Assembly (NCBI GenBank): GCA_003640385.1 | Contig: RCAB01000060.1 | Location: forward strand, 1-64,000 | DNA from: Setaria digitata | Taxonomy: Eukaryota; Nematoda; Chromadorea; Rhabditida; Setariidae | Reading direction: 5' to 3' | DNA: 64,000 nucleotides | In this document: positions 1-13,672 of the stretch, piece by piece | Position numbering within the stretch: the stretch's first letter is position 1 | Layout of the letters: every line of letters starts with the position of its first letter | Program-made: the position numbers and the translations under genes | Notes under the pieces: generated by a model | The model's database searches: none | What the model was told of the DNA's origin: nothing | The model's input: the letters and a program-made list of their open reading frames with translations, nothing else

Positions 1-3000
1 ATCGTAGTAGTCCACTATTCCAGTCATCAAAACGCTCCAAAACAGTGTCAAACGAAAAATTTTTTTGCGAGGCTTTCAATGATCATAAGTATAATTATCT
101 GAAACTTGCAAAAGCGCAATTACTTTCAAGCGAATGTTGAAGATTTTGCGCACGTATGACTCTCGATCAATCACGCCCAAAATTATCCTGAGGGGAAGAA
201 TTTGCGGAGTAAGTCCAGAGCGTTTTTCAAATCTAAAAGTTTTATAAAAATAGAACTGTCATACCAGCTCTTTTTGTTCACGACTGTGTCATAATACCCA
301 CAATGCTCCATATGCAACAAATGTTCCATTCCATCGGAAATGTAAATTACAAATGTCTTTTGAGTGTAAGTTTGTACTCCCCCATGGCCAACCCACTATG
401 TCCATTAGAATAGTATATAAGGAATGCAAAATTTTACTTTTGTGAATTCTACAGGTATAGATAAGATTTGACTCATTGTGGAGAAGCAGCTTTCTCCTCC
501 TCAGTAAAAAATTCACTACCGGTAATTTTACACTAAAACTCGAAAACTTTATTTTAGTGAGAAACAAACAAAAACATTATATGCCAGCTACGATGCAAAG
601 TGAACTCCATTCATTCAAAAATTTGTAGAACTCGCCTCCTACTCAGAACTACTAGTAAATCACGGATTGAGATACAACACTTTCTTTACATTTTGTCTAT
701 TTTCTTTCTCAAGATTTTTTTTCTGGAAAAAATAAAGTAGTTTATCCCAAAGAAGAATTAAATCTAATTTTCAAATAAAAGATTCCGTAGTTATTCTGTA
801 GAACACACTGGTGTGGAATACTTTCCGGAATTAAACGCAAAAACAGGAGACAACATTTGGCAATACAAAATGGTGCTCGACCTTCGGTCCTGTTTAGATG
901 CAGCATTCAGATGTTCACGGTCAAGGAGACAACCATTGCCAAATAGGACTAATTAGTGAAATTTCATGTATATTTTATCTCATCTGTTGATATCTTTTTA
1001 TTTAATGTTTTCCCCTAAATTATATGCTTACTTGTGACGTAAAAGTATGCTATGCGAACATCATGTTATTAAACAATATTATTACTAAAGGTTCATTCGG
1101 TGACTGAAAACTTGACTATTTTTTGAGAAAATGTTTCTTTACCATATTTTACTCCTATAATAAGGAAACTGCTGTTTTAGTCATTTGCTTCAACATATAA
1201 TAAACTAGCCTGGAGCTACTTTACGCTTCTCTGGTTTTTTTCACTGTATTGAAATCCGCTAAATCTTCAATCGTAAGCACCTCCTGCACTCAGAACTACT
1301 TTCCTTCAGTCTACTCAAATTCATTTCCTGAAATGAGAGTGTGGAAATTATCGGTAAATATCCACAATCATAAGACTAGTAAGACGGTTGTTAGGCATTC
1401 AGTGTAATGAGAGGAAAATAAAGGACAAATCGAACACTGCAATCTAGAACGATTGAAATGTTATGAGATGAAATGTTTAGCCTGTGAAGTACAATAATCG
1501 ATCAATCTATTGTAACTGTATTTTACTACTGTAACTTTTAGAAACGCAGCGTCACATATATTTGCTTTCTAAGTGTATCAAAACTTCTGGGATACAACAG
1601 AAAGGTTCATAAGTAGGTAGGTGATTATGTTTTTATTGTGCACTAAACTTTTTTTTTGGATAAATGCTAAAATAACAGCAATTATCTGAAATGAACAAAA
1701 ACAAGCTATTGAAATTGCAAAGAGAACTAATCCATATTCCGGCATGTCTGAGCATCTCCGTAATGAGTGGAAAGAGCAGTCGTCATGGGAACGTGTTGCA
1801 CGTCGCGTTGATTTTAAGCTCTGCACTTTCAATCTTAAATAATTTCGAAAACTTTTGGGAAGTCCACAGAACATCACGGGATGTCCTAGAGTCATGACAA
1901 ATATCATGACTTGCAACAAATGAAGGAAGTTAAGCAACATCACCCTTATTCCTAGCAGATGTGTTTTATCTGACATACATTGTGCGGATTAAACCGCTGC
2001 TCAGATTTCTCTCATTATTCCGAAGAATGAACAGTAGCTTCATCAAGCATTCATAATATAATCATATTTCCACCGCTCTCCTCTACAATTAATTATTAAA
2101 CAGCTCAAACCACTCAACTGCCACACGAGCACCGTCCTCTCCAACTCTGTCTCTATCTATCCCGGTATCGAATCCCGAAAAACTAACTGCCGAACATGGC
2201 TCATACGGCCCTGTGAACGCCTATATGAAATATATTCAATCCCCGACAAGTGGTCAGTTTGACTGTGTTTTTCAACATATTTTTGGTAGTAAGTCGTTTT
2301 AGGAATTATGATTGATTAATGAGCCTAGTTAAATCAACTCTGATAAGATGATAAATAACGTTACGGTTTAGGAAGAATGCTGGAAGTGCGGTAATCGCTG
2401 GCAGCGCCTCATTCAGTCGCAATAATCTACCCATTCTTCTGTCTATTATTCGTTTCTGGACAGGTCAGATGCAGTGACACAGCTCTTACTACACCTGTTG
2501 TTTCTTCTCACTCTTTCTCGAATACTGAGACTTCCTGTGCTGCATTTCACTGGCACTTTGATATCAGCGTTTCAGTACACGCTTTTCTTGCCTTTCTTGT
2601 TCAGGCCTGAAGATCGCATGGGTCAGTCACCACTGTGAAGACGTACAAGCCGATGCTTCATCCATGCTCTCAGCCTGACCACTCCAAATTGGATGGTAGT
2701 GAAAGACTCGTGATTCCGTTGATTCAGTTCCGTTTCTCCCACTCTCTGCTTCTTCCTCTTGTTCCAGACTTTTTGAGATTTCTCTAGAGGTAAATTTGTA
2801 CACTTATGTATGGCTTTCGATTGTCTAAACTGTCACTGCAACTATGTTATTTCTGAAATCCCTCGATGCATTTCACAACACAATGCTGAGCCAATACTTC
2901 GGTGCATTTATATCGATTCAGTTGCAGCATTTTTCGACGCTGTTGTTAGGTGTTGCTTAGCAGTTCATCCATCGCTGTTAGGCTTTTGTAATTGTTTTAT

Positions 3001-6000
3001 CTTCTTATTCTTCAAGCTGGAAAATTATAGGCTGGAACAGTGTTAATTTCTGTCTCTAATATCGTGGACACCGCTATTTGCTTTCATCCATCGCAATTGT
3101 CATTGGACGAAATTCTAGACATGCTTTGTTATATTGCTGGGAAAGGATGAATTACACTATGGTGGGATGAGTGAATGTGCTCTCAACAGTATGAACAAGG
3201 ACTCATGCCATGCATCCACATGGTAATAGGCACGCTTTAATCAGCATTTAGCCAAGTCCATATGAATATCTGTTTAGTACCGGAAATATGCGTTTGATTG
3301 AATTGTGAGTTTACAAGAAAAAAGAAAATGAATTGAATAATACCTCTGATTCCAACAGTTAAAGGCATCTATCTATCTATTGCATTAAGACCTAAATAAT
3401 CAGGCGATAAAATACCGAATTCTAAAATATAAAAAATTAAATTCCTAATACTAGCTGAATATCTTCAATTTATAGAATTAACTGTCGAGAAATACGTCAA
3501 AATATGTTCCTTTGGTAATAAGGTACGGTTAAAATAGTTGCTATCCTGAGGAAATACGAACATAGTGAGGTAGTAAGAGATGAAATACAATCAACTTAAA
3601 TGGAAAAAGATTTTTCTCGAGCTTCTGATTACCATTCATTTTGAGTGGAAGTCATGCGAAGCGGTCGATGCTTTTTGGAACAATCGTGGTTTGAAAAGTA
3701 ATGGTAGAATGATAAAATTATTATCGGTAATCCTATTAACCAGCTAAAAGATATTTAAACGACGAGTGGTCGTCATAAAAAGGAGTTTGTGAAATGAATA
3801 TCTAATCATTCATGTTACTGCATTATCTAGTGTGGGGACAGTTTTTAGCGGCGTCTAATCGATGGCAGTAATTTTTGAGTTCTTCCTTTTCAAAGCTGAA
3901 TTTTTTTTTCTCTGTGAAACCTGTTCCGTTTGTGCATCACGTTACCTAGAGGTTAAAATAGTGTGTATAAATAAATTTGGTACGTCTGTATTATCCAGAT
4001 GTTCTCTTAGTTCCCTAGTCATTATGAAAAAATTATCCTAATGAGAATTCTTGTAGCTTCTCTATGTTATGTTTATGCTTTTGTTAGTTCAATTCTCTTG
4101 TTCGTTTCATGGAATAATGTTTTCTAACTGTTGTCAGGGAAATCCTTTCACAATTACCCAAGAAATAATTGATTTGGCCGGAAATTAATTTCATTTTCGA
4201 GATAGCATTGGAAACTTTATAAATGCTTTTCCGTAAATGAGACTTTAGGAATGTATACTAATATATTGTTTAACCGATACAAAAGTTGGTTTCGAGAAAG
4301 TTGATAATATTGATAAATAGCTGAAACATGGCGTATGCTTAGTTTCACTTTAAACTTTAGCTACGTTCAGTTAGATCTGTTTTGATTATATGGCATTTAC
4401 GAGCTCATCAATGGATCACTGGAAAGTTGTTCTCAGATAGATTTTTTTAGGAGCTGACTGTCAATGAAGGAAATCAGGAAGAAGAGCACACAATGTTGAG
4501 GTGAAACTGGAGGAAAATAAGTGACAACAGAAAGCTACTGTGAAGTATTTATCCTTTGTTCTGGTGACGACATTTGAATCAAACTCTGTCCACTGCTCCT
4601 TTTCCTAAGTGCTCCAGAGCTAGATCCAACATTTCTGTGGGATTCATATAAACTTCTTTTGTGGATTTTTCTAACCTGCAGCTCTTCTTATTATATCTCC
4701 TGTTTGCTATTGGCGACGACATGTAAGTTACGTGTTGGCCGAATTTATTCTGTTACGGGTCACATTAACACGTTTCACAAAAGCTGTTCAGACCATAGAA
4801 TGTTTTTCAAATTGACTGGGCTCTCAGCAAAAGATATTGCTACGAGAATGGCGCCTTTATGATATTTGCACTGCTAATGGAATATTCAGCCCTCTACATA
4901 TTACCTGATAATAAGACGAACATAGGATAAGTAAGCAAATGCCGACTGTACAATTCCAATTTGGTATTCATTCATGACCATCGAGCAGGTGAAATGTGTT
5001 TCAGAAATAGTTTCAGGTTTCATCTTCAATATTTTAGCAGTGGTTACCTTAGTTCGCATCTTCGTCGCACGGATGTGAATGGAACGAAGTGTTGTGGATG
5101 TTTTCAATTGTCGTAGAGTGCAGGTAGTGACGTAGTGAACTGGCAGTAAAGAATATCGGAATGGAGGATCTGGAATTGAGGAAATGTACGACTGAGGTAA
5201 AAAGATGTGTGGGACACTTGTGCTGTTGCGATGGAACACAAAAGGAAAACTGTAGCGAGATGGGATTTGATTGATGATAATGTTAGCTGGGCCACGCTTA
5301 TGAGCCTAGGAAGGGAACCAGTGAAGTGGCAAGCACACCATCGATCTGCGTTCATCTGAAGAGTGGGAAAGCGTGTATGTGTGGACAGAGAGCAAGCCAG
5401 CTTAGCTTCAGCTAGAAGGAAGGTTGTGCGGTGGAAGTCGAGAGTTGGAGAGAGGAGTATGCAGTGGGACAGGGATAGGGATGCGATGACGGATTGCTTA
5501 GGCTTGGTTGCGGAGATGGCTTGCTGTCAGCTGCACTTGCAAGCTTTGCTATCAGCCAGCACTAAGTCGACAACACTTTTTTCCAGCGCCTTCATTCATC
5601 GCGTCTGTTTTCTGTTCATACAGGCCCGTTCACCTTCCGTAGATTCACTCTGCTCTTTCCATTCCACATCTACTCCCCGTGACCACCTGACCTGTTCTCG
5701 TCACCGACACAGCTGATCATTTACGGCATGTCGAAACTGTCAGCATAACAGCAACCCCTCTCTCTCCCTTCCTGCACAGTGACGGCTTCTTCTAGCAAGG
5801 TGAAACCTGGCTCGATATAGTTTTCGTATTTCGTATGTGCTCCACTCATACACCTGCATTGTTCAGTATTTTCACAGGTTTAACTTATGTAGACTGACAG
5901 TCGCTCGGGCTTTCATATTAAACTTATGGAATAGAAGCGAAAGCCAGAATACATTTAGAAAGTTAACTTTAGTGTTGAGTACCTTACTTTAGTTAGCTTC

Positions 6001-6128
6001 ATGGGGCCAAAGAAGTAGCGTTTACTAAATATTTCCATGTCGCGCGTCGCCTGTGATTTTTGTGTAAAAGGAAAGAATTTCTGAAGTCTTCAGTTTCTTA
6101 TTGTCTGAGAAAGTAGCCGGCTGCAGAA
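1..6128. other. Intergenic region upstream of macoilin
   Basis: No reading frame here resembles a known protein, and none is joined by consistent splice sites to another. The longest open frames are about 90-130 codons and have the look of chance frames in AT-rich DNA. Two stretches, about 2100-2760 and 5100-5800, are visibly richer in G and C and in pyrimidine runs than their surroundings. They could hold promoter elements or untranslated first exons of macoilin, but nothing in the sequence proves it. No tRNA or rRNA was seen. Confidence 0.5.
6126..6128 (+). promoter_or_regulatory. Possible trans-splice acceptor before maco-1
   Basis: An acceptor-like CTGCAG ends at 6126, two bases before the double ATG that opens macoilin. 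A 3' splice site this close to the start codon, with no exon visible before it, is the usual look of spliced-leader addition in nematodes. This is inference from position only. Confidence 0.35.
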
Positions 6129-9100
6129 ATGATGAAAAGAACAACACGAACGATTGATATGCCAAAATTACGGAGAAATTTGAAAGGGCGAGGCCGTATC
6201 GCAGAAACGGTTTGCTGTGGGTTAGTGAATTTCGTCTATATGTAATTCGGGAAAAATTAAGTCTAGTTGACTTGCTAACATAATTGTGTAAGTAGTTTAT
6301 GCTCTGCGACCATATCTAGTTTGCTAGTATAATGAATGAACTCTTTATCCAATTTTTTCCAGAATGGAGAAAACAGTAATTGCTCTTTCACTCATGTCAG
6401 TTTCATATGAATGAAGCGAACGAAAAAGAGATATGCATCTCTGATGATGCATGTGCTGCCGCTTCTTCACAACTTCTAATGTGACACTTTGCAGACATTT
6501 CAGTGGATTCGTATATGTGAAATTTGTATTGCTGTGGCTGAGTTGTATTGCGCTTGATCTGTTAATTGGGTTTCGTTTTGAGTTATTATATCCGGTATGG
6601 TTGCTTATGCGCAATTGCTACGATTCATTTCGATTCCAGGGTCTAGTTAGCTCATTGCAGTATTCTGTACGTTTTTTACCAGTTTTTATTAACTTTGCAA
6701 TCAAATTTCTTTTTCTTGAAAAGAAGGACATTAAACTGAATTTTTAAATTTTCGGATTTATTTATTTTAGGCTTTTTCTGCATTTTTTGTATGTGCTACA
6801 GTAACAACGGATCTTATATGTTTTGTATTTCTCCCGGTTCAGCTGCTATTTTTTCTTGCAAGTACCTATGTATGGATTCTTCTAGTTTGGCAGACAGGTA
6901 TCGCAAATCTCCGAATTGTATTTTGATTTGCTTAGCTTGTTGTAGGTGGGTCTAATGTTTCTGAACCTTCCTCTTTTTATTATCTTTGCTGAATATTTTT
7001 ATTATTTCAGCAGAACGAGGCATTGGTTCAGCTCATTTACTGCTATGGATTGCGATAATATCTTTCGAATATAACTGGCGTTATCGTGGGGACTCACCTT
7101 TGCAGCTTTTAAAAGGTTCAACATTCGGGTCGACGCTCAATTTTCTTACTGGTAAGATCTTTAAATATTCTGTTATGTTTTTATGGTGGAAATGTGTAGA
7201 AAGACACCAATTAATTCTTCCGAGCGTATCGAGTTAATTTGTTCAGGTTATTTGAATCTTTGCTTCAGACTATTTCCTGGTTCTGTTTTATGAAGTTTCA
7301 GGTGGTTTATTGGCAAATTGGCTAGAACTTCGTAACTTACCAACCACTAGTGGAGTGGCTGAGAGTGATTCTTCAAAAGAATGCTATTCGCCGTCACGAT
7401 TTGTTAATCCCATTGGTGGTTTTTTGGGTGGTTTTGGTGTTTCCTTGATGGGGGCTTTCACACACAGCTCTTCATTCACTTCAGATCTTTGTCGTCCTTT
7501 TGCTGCACACTGTATTGGATATCCGGTCGTCATGCTTGGGTTTGGTCTCAAAACGTATTTTAGGTATGAAATAATTCTAGAAACAGAAGTACCGGTCTAA
7601 ACTGTGAATTTCCTGAAGTCAATATTTGAAATATATACTAAATGATCTGAAAAATGTTATTAATCTTCATATTTCCAAATTACCCGTCGACAAGGCTAAC
7701 TGATTAATCATATTTTTGTAGGCTTTGGCGAGTGAGAAGACGTCAACGTGAGGTTTCACGTGCTAATGAAGTGTATTGTAAGCTTCTAGTAGAGGCGCTA
7801 CCTTCGCTGTATGAAGGTCAAAAAATATATCCTCGATGTAACGGTACTATTTTGCAGGACCACGAACATATAGGTTCATTTGGCTTTATATTTAAGAATT
7901 TATTTTGAGCATAGCTTTTGAAGTTACTGTAATTTTAATTGAAAGGACTCTGCATCCCTTGGGGTGAATGTTTGGAACATATCATTTACTTTCATAGCTT
8001 ATTTTTATATTTTTGCATCATTTATTTCAATAGATTAGGGACGGAACGCTTTTGTTTACTGATCAGTATAGATGAAATAAAACATCTATTATTTTCAGAA
8101 TATGAATCAGAAATTTGTCCAGCTTCGCTACAAAATTTAGCCATTTGTGCATCACCCTCCTCAAGTACCATTACACAGAGGAAAAATTCACGTTCTGGAG
8201 CGGGCTGGAAGCAGAACAGTTGGAAGCAAACAGGGATAAATTCGAAGAAAATTTCTGCTGCTTCAAGCGGATCTTCATCGACGCGAAAAGAAAGAATAGT
8301 GAGAGAAAATAACGATGATGATGATACAGCTAGTTCTGGTTTGTTACATTCCTTCATCTTTTTTTTATTGTGTTGCTGCTCGTAATATAACAACTTCCTG
8401 AAGAGAAAGAAATCTTAGTAGTATTCTTCAAATGATCCTACATATTTAACAATAATTAAATTGATCAGCTTCGTAGTGGTTAATATGCGTAATAACTCGT
8501 GAATTCAGAAATATTTCTATCCATGAATTGACCTAATATTACAGTGCCAGTAGTGTAAACTTTTCCTCTAGAGATCGAACAAAGAGAAAATTTATCAGCA
8601 TTCATTTAGATTTCTTCTGATGTTATCTTTAAATTACTGTGCAAAGTAAGAGTGACTTTTTTCAGTATCATTATCTGTAACACCGAGAATGTATTTGTGG
8701 CGCGTGATATGGGATTTACTTTGGAACATAGTATTGTACATATTGGGTGGTGTTGTTGATTCATCATCTTCATTGTTAGATGATCGTATATCACTGTCTT
8801 CAAATGAAGTGGAAAGCGATGATGAAATGATGGAACAGGAAGAAACTTCTTCTCAACCGGACGATGCTTCGCCAAGTTCAAATCGTCTAACTTCTATACA
8901 TCGGCATCCGGGTAGTGCCAAAAAAAGCAAGGGTATTTTAGTTCTTATCTCTATCAGATGACTGGAAATTTTTTTGAAGTTTTTAATGAATTAAAATTTC
9001 AAAGTTATTCCAGAGATAGTTCATGAAAAGAAGCGAAGCATAAGATTTTCCATATTCCAAAAATCCTGTGTATTTCAGTGTTGATCCCCAACTCAGGAAG

Positions 9101-12100
9101 TTATTCTCGGGCAAAAGGTGGGCGTTCACGAGGGCGTCATTTACAAAACCATACAGGCTATATTTTGTCACCGCTGACACCGGGAGGAGCATTGTCGTCA
9201 TCTACACTTGGTGCTAATTGTGCATTAAATAATAATTTATTGAATCTGGCAGCTGGCAGCATACAGCAAGATAGACAAATGTACACTTCCGCTGGCAGTG
9301 CGACTTATCAAAACATATCGATTAGCAATGGTGATATTGTTGAGAATGATAGTCCATCTGCGGGTATTACTTTCTGTGGAAAAGCTAGTGCTGATTCATC
9401 ACAAAAGTCAGAACCGATCATTTCGAGTTGGAGGTGAGATTTTGACTACAAAAAGTTAAAGAAACATGGAGGATTTAGCTGTTTGCATAAAGTCATCTTT
9501 ATTTCGTGAAAGTTAGTTTCTCCTATTCCTAATTCTCAAATATATTTTTTCTTTTAAATATGTTTTTAAAAAGTTTTAACAATTCGCCTCTATCTCTAAC
9601 AGCTGATAAGGAATTAGGTGGCCAAGATGGGACTATCATTTTAAATTTAATTGCGCAAAGATATATTTTACAATACTAGTAGACAGTGGATAATAGTAAT
9701 ATAAAATATATCGTTGCATATTTAAATTAGTCCTATCACAATGTTGTCAGCTCGAGTTAATTAGTCATTTTGAATATATAAGCTGGTGGAGTCTAATTTT
9801 TTGTTTTTGATTAGGATTTGTAGATCATATATATTTTAGCACAGAGGAGATGTTGGAAACCTTGCGTAATGATCTAAGGGCTGCACGATCTCAGGAAAAT
9901 GAGTTGCGTTGTATGCTGCAGCAGTATATTAACACAGAAAAACATTTAAAAGGAGAATTACAACAGTTAAAATTGAAGCAGGAGCAAAGTGATAGCAAGT
10001 TAGTGCATTAAACATTTCATTTCAACACAAAGCTTTTTTTTTTTTTCAGAATTCAGGCCTTGTACAATGATTTTTTTTTTGTTTTTTTGTTTCAGGCTTG
10101 CGAATGTAATGAAGGCACGCGAACAAGATAAATCAGCGATGCAATTGCTAGAAAAAAGACTAATGGATGCACAAACGAAAAAAAATGAATTGGAGAGAGA
10201 ACTAAATGCAGAGAAACGAAGTAAAATTAAGGAAGAACACGCTGCTGCACGTGCGTTAGCCGCAGCCCAATCAAACAAGTCAGTCAAAATTCATTTTCTT
10301 CAGAATGTTAACGATTTGGTTGCCTAAGCAGTTTGACTTTTGTAAGTAATGTTGTTTTCCTGAAGCACTGTAATTACACATCATTGCGTGTACTTAAAAA
10401 AGAAAAAATCCTACTTGTAAAACGATTCATGATTTTTACTACTTAAGCAATTATGATTATTTTTATTCTCAAGAGAATAGAAGCTATCCTTTCAAACCGG
10501 AAATAAAAGTTTAACTATTAGAAACTAAAGGAAAATCTTTTAATGGACAGTTAATCATCGCTTTTGTAGAAGTTTTGAGTGTAGTGAAGCATGCAAAACA
10601 AGGAAGGCTGATTTGGAGAAAGAATTGCGTGCAGTGCGACGTGAATTGAAAGCTAAGGAAGAACTTGCAAATGAGTATGAAGAGGAGCTGCAACAGTTAC
10701 GCCAATACAAAGAGAGCAACGATTTGCAGGTTTGCATGGCTATCGTGAATTGAACAGAAAAATAAATTTCACTAATTACCCTAATGGTCTCTCTCTTTAC
10801 AGTCAGAGTTCTAGACATATGTAAAAGCATTATCTAATAAAATTGATGCTAAAACCATTGGTTAAAGGGAAATATCTTCAATCCATGATTGACCAAATTG
10901 GCATTTCTTGAATTTTTTATATTTATCTTGTTTTAGAAGATGATTATTGTACTTTATATATTTGAGGAACTACGTGTAGCACTACGAGTTATTCGTGAGA
11001 AGAATACACATCTGGAAAAATCACTCTCAGCAGAAAATCGGTTGAAACAGAAATTATTTTATGCTCTAAATGAAGCTCGAGGACAGATGGCCGATTTTCA
11101 GCGTAAGTCCAATTTTCAACATTTTTTGTTCTTTAAAATGTCAATAGATTATATAATATAATTCAAACCTTGTTGACTTTCATTTTTAATGAAGTGTTTG
11201 GAAAAGCGGGAACAAACACAGAAATTCTGTTAGTTTGCTAACACTTTGAAGTATTCCCATTACATAACCGGGAGTTACGTTTCAGAACAGTTATTTGCGA
11301 GAGATGCAGATTTGCGTCTAAAGGATGTTGAGCTAATGAATCTACGAGAACGTATTGGAAACGGTACAGATGATTCGACGAAGTTATCACCCACAGGAGA
11401 TAATCGGGGATCGGTATATTTCTTCTTTTTTCTAAACCAGGTTGCTGTTTAACACAATAGAAAAAATTACCCACTGAAATCCGTGAATGATTTTTTTTTT
11501 GCAAGCATATATAGTATTTACCTAGTAGTGGTATTATTATTAAGATGCTGGATGGCTCCTAAATGAACATTTTTCTTATCTTTTTGTATCTAAATTGGTA
11601 CCCCTTTTTAGCTCGCAGTAAAAACGTGTTGTGGTCCTGCAGGTGGCACCATTTTACCACCCGTTGTTACAGATATTGGGAGTGTTCTAAAATCACATGT
11701 GACTACAGAACAGGAAATTTTTAGCGCTACACTCTCAAGTGCTGCAAATAGTGCTTATATGTAAATTTTGCTACTGTCTTATATATGTTGTTTGATGTTT
11801 AACTCAGTTATAATATTATTTCTACATTTCAAAAGGAATAATATGTTTCATGATTAGGTAAGCTTTGGATCGTATTTTTCGAATGAATAGGTAGAGTAAT
11901 ATATAATATCAGATTAAGAAGTCATTAGAAACCGTTAATGGTAGAACTAAAACTTACGGATTATAATTCACATTCTATTTATTGGATACAGTCTTTTTTT
12001 TATTTCTTTGAAAAATTTTACTAGAAAGTTGAAATATTATTTTGTTTTCAACTTAAATGGAAAGAATCAATCAGAAGCTATCAGAAACATATCTTCGTCC

Positions 12101-12335
12101 TTTTTCTCCTTTATTTAGCATTTTTAGGCCCTATACGTTCAGCACACATCCATCTCAAGATGATCATTCTCTGTTTGATAGTTCAACAACGCGTTCTGCC
12201 TCTACGATACCGCCGAATTCGGTAAGCCCACCTCCGGCATCACGTCTATCGAGTATCAGTTCAGATGCTTTCCGTTTCACAAACAGTAAATTCAGTCCGA
12301 CGTCAGCTAATGTCAGTTCTCCAAGAAATTCTTGA
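6129..12335 (+). CDS. maco-1: Macoilin
   Basis: Macoilin is an ER/rough-ER multipass membrane protein of neurons, needed for normal neuronal excitability in C. elegans. Sixteen exons join in one frame (about 965 codons): 6129-6220, 6504-6645, 6771-6897, 7014-7151, 7302-7563, 7722-7873, 8099-8338, 8666-8932, 9079-9433, 9840-9998, 10096-10278, 10570-10729, 10967-11102, 11286-11413, 11612-11760 and 12128-12335. The N-terminal ~220 residues carry several hydrophobic segments and the hallmark block DLCRPFAAHCIGYPV near 7480-7530. The middle (exons 7-9) is low-complexity and Ser/Asp-rich. Exons 10-14 encode a Glu/Lys/Gln-rich coiled coil with the conserved HLEKSLSAE block. The protein is longer than the vertebrate form and close to the C. 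elegans form. The start is the first of two adjacent ATGs. Exon 4 could start at 7011 instead, adding one residue, and the exon 13 acceptor is uncertain. Confidence 0.94.
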
Positions 12336-12389
12336 GCTATCGTTGTGAAAAATGTTGATCAGTGTCCCTTTTGACAATACTCCAGTTCA

Positions 12390-12434
12390 TTTTTTTTTTT
12401 TTTTCATTCTTGTATATGGGTCCAGTTTTCCTTT

Positions 12435-12465
<31 letters not shown>
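12390..12465 (+). repeat. Paired poly-T tracts
   Basis: Runs of 15 T (12390-12404) and 29 T (12437-12465) lie just after the macoilin stop codon. Slippage may make the length inexact. Confidence 0.8.
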
Positions 12466-13505
12466 CAATACTTCGGTGAGGTATGTCTTCCGTTGTAGAA
12501 CAATTGTTCCGGTGAAAAAGTACGACATATTCCAGTAGGTGTATTCCAACTAGGTATTACTGTGATTGTTGTCGAAGCCAAGTTTTGTTTCCAGCTTGGG
12601 TTCTTGCAATTTCGCAAAATTGTGGTTCGCCAATTAAATTTCCTTACTTCAGGTTTTCGCTTTCCTTTCATGACCGGTTGAGATTAGTCTTGAATCTTAA
12701 TCGCATCATTTGCTGACTCCAGCTTTGTCAAATTTGGTTTTTATTTGCTTCTTTGGAGAGTTTTTCTTCACTTCTTATGTATATGAGTATGCCCTATCCC
12801 GACAACGCTTTCTAAATTCATTGCGTGACACTGAGATCAAATTCAGAACTCCGCACAACCTAAAAACAAATTGCATTCGTTTCGAATGGCGATCAGCTTC
12901 ATTATCCGTACAACTCGATTTGTTCTCGTTGAGAGTTATTTTCTTTGGTTCCCTAAAGCGCAAGCGAGCAACTATATTTTAGTTGATATTTGCTTGTATC
13001 TTATTTCTCACCTACTCTTGATATATTTTTTGTCTTGAGCTGTGCTCACTTCATTTTCTTACTGTTTTCCTTTTGGTTTCTCTTGCGGATCTCTCTTTAC
13101 GGTTAATTGTTAAAATGTATGACTGTTTTTATCTTCGTTTTAAGGCTTTCTCAGTGGCATAATTGCTGTCATGTCTTTTTCCTTATTGCCGTTGGTGTTT
13201 ATCTCACATCCCCTTCCTCTTCATAATGAAGCCAGCTACAACCCAAATAGTACATATATTTAATTGTATTGTATTATGTATAGTCATAATTTGCTTGCAC
13301 TGAAAAAGGCGTTTTTTTTTTTCGTTTTTAAACAAAAACATCAGGTAATTAAAAAGATTGGAAAAGTTCAGTTACCGGTTTAGCGCTACAGCTGCTATAA
13401 ACTTATTAAACATCGCATGGCTTTTAAAATTTTAAGAAAGTATTCTCCGGACCATCTGAAAATGTGTTTAAAAAGGAATACTGTTTCTGTTTCCCAATTC
13501 ACGAC

Positions 13506-13574
13506 CAAATTCAGTGCGAAATGAATACATCTTAAAAAAAACAAATTCAGTGCGAAATGAATACATCTTAAAAA
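13506..13574. repeat. Two-copy tandem duplication, 36 bp period
   Basis: A 33-base unit beginning CAAATTCAGTGCGAAATGAA is present at 13506-13538 and again at 13542-13574 with no mismatch I can see. It lies 3' of pro-1. Confidence 0.85.
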
Positions 13575-13672
13575 TTTTCAACATTCAGTTTGTATAGATC
13601 TGCTATCAGCTTCACACATAACATTCTTCTAAATAGAGGTGGAAATTGTATTCCATAGCTTTCAAAGACCGG

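Larger units (their letters stand above)
12336..13672. other. Tail-to-tail intergenic region, maco-1 / pro-1
   Basis: This stretch holds the two facing 3' untranslated regions. It contains long T runs (12390-12404 and 12437-12465) and a short tandem duplication at 13506-13574. No coding segment could be supported. Confidence 0.6.

Noticed and set aside
1578..1976. 132-codon minus-strand frame near the left edge
   Set aside because: No recognisable domain or splice context. The hydrophobic, Ser-rich composition is typical of chance frames here.
5363..5716. 117-codon + strand frame upstream of macoilin
   Set aside because: It lies in a GC-richer stretch but has no domain. It could be leader sequence but gives no coding evidence.
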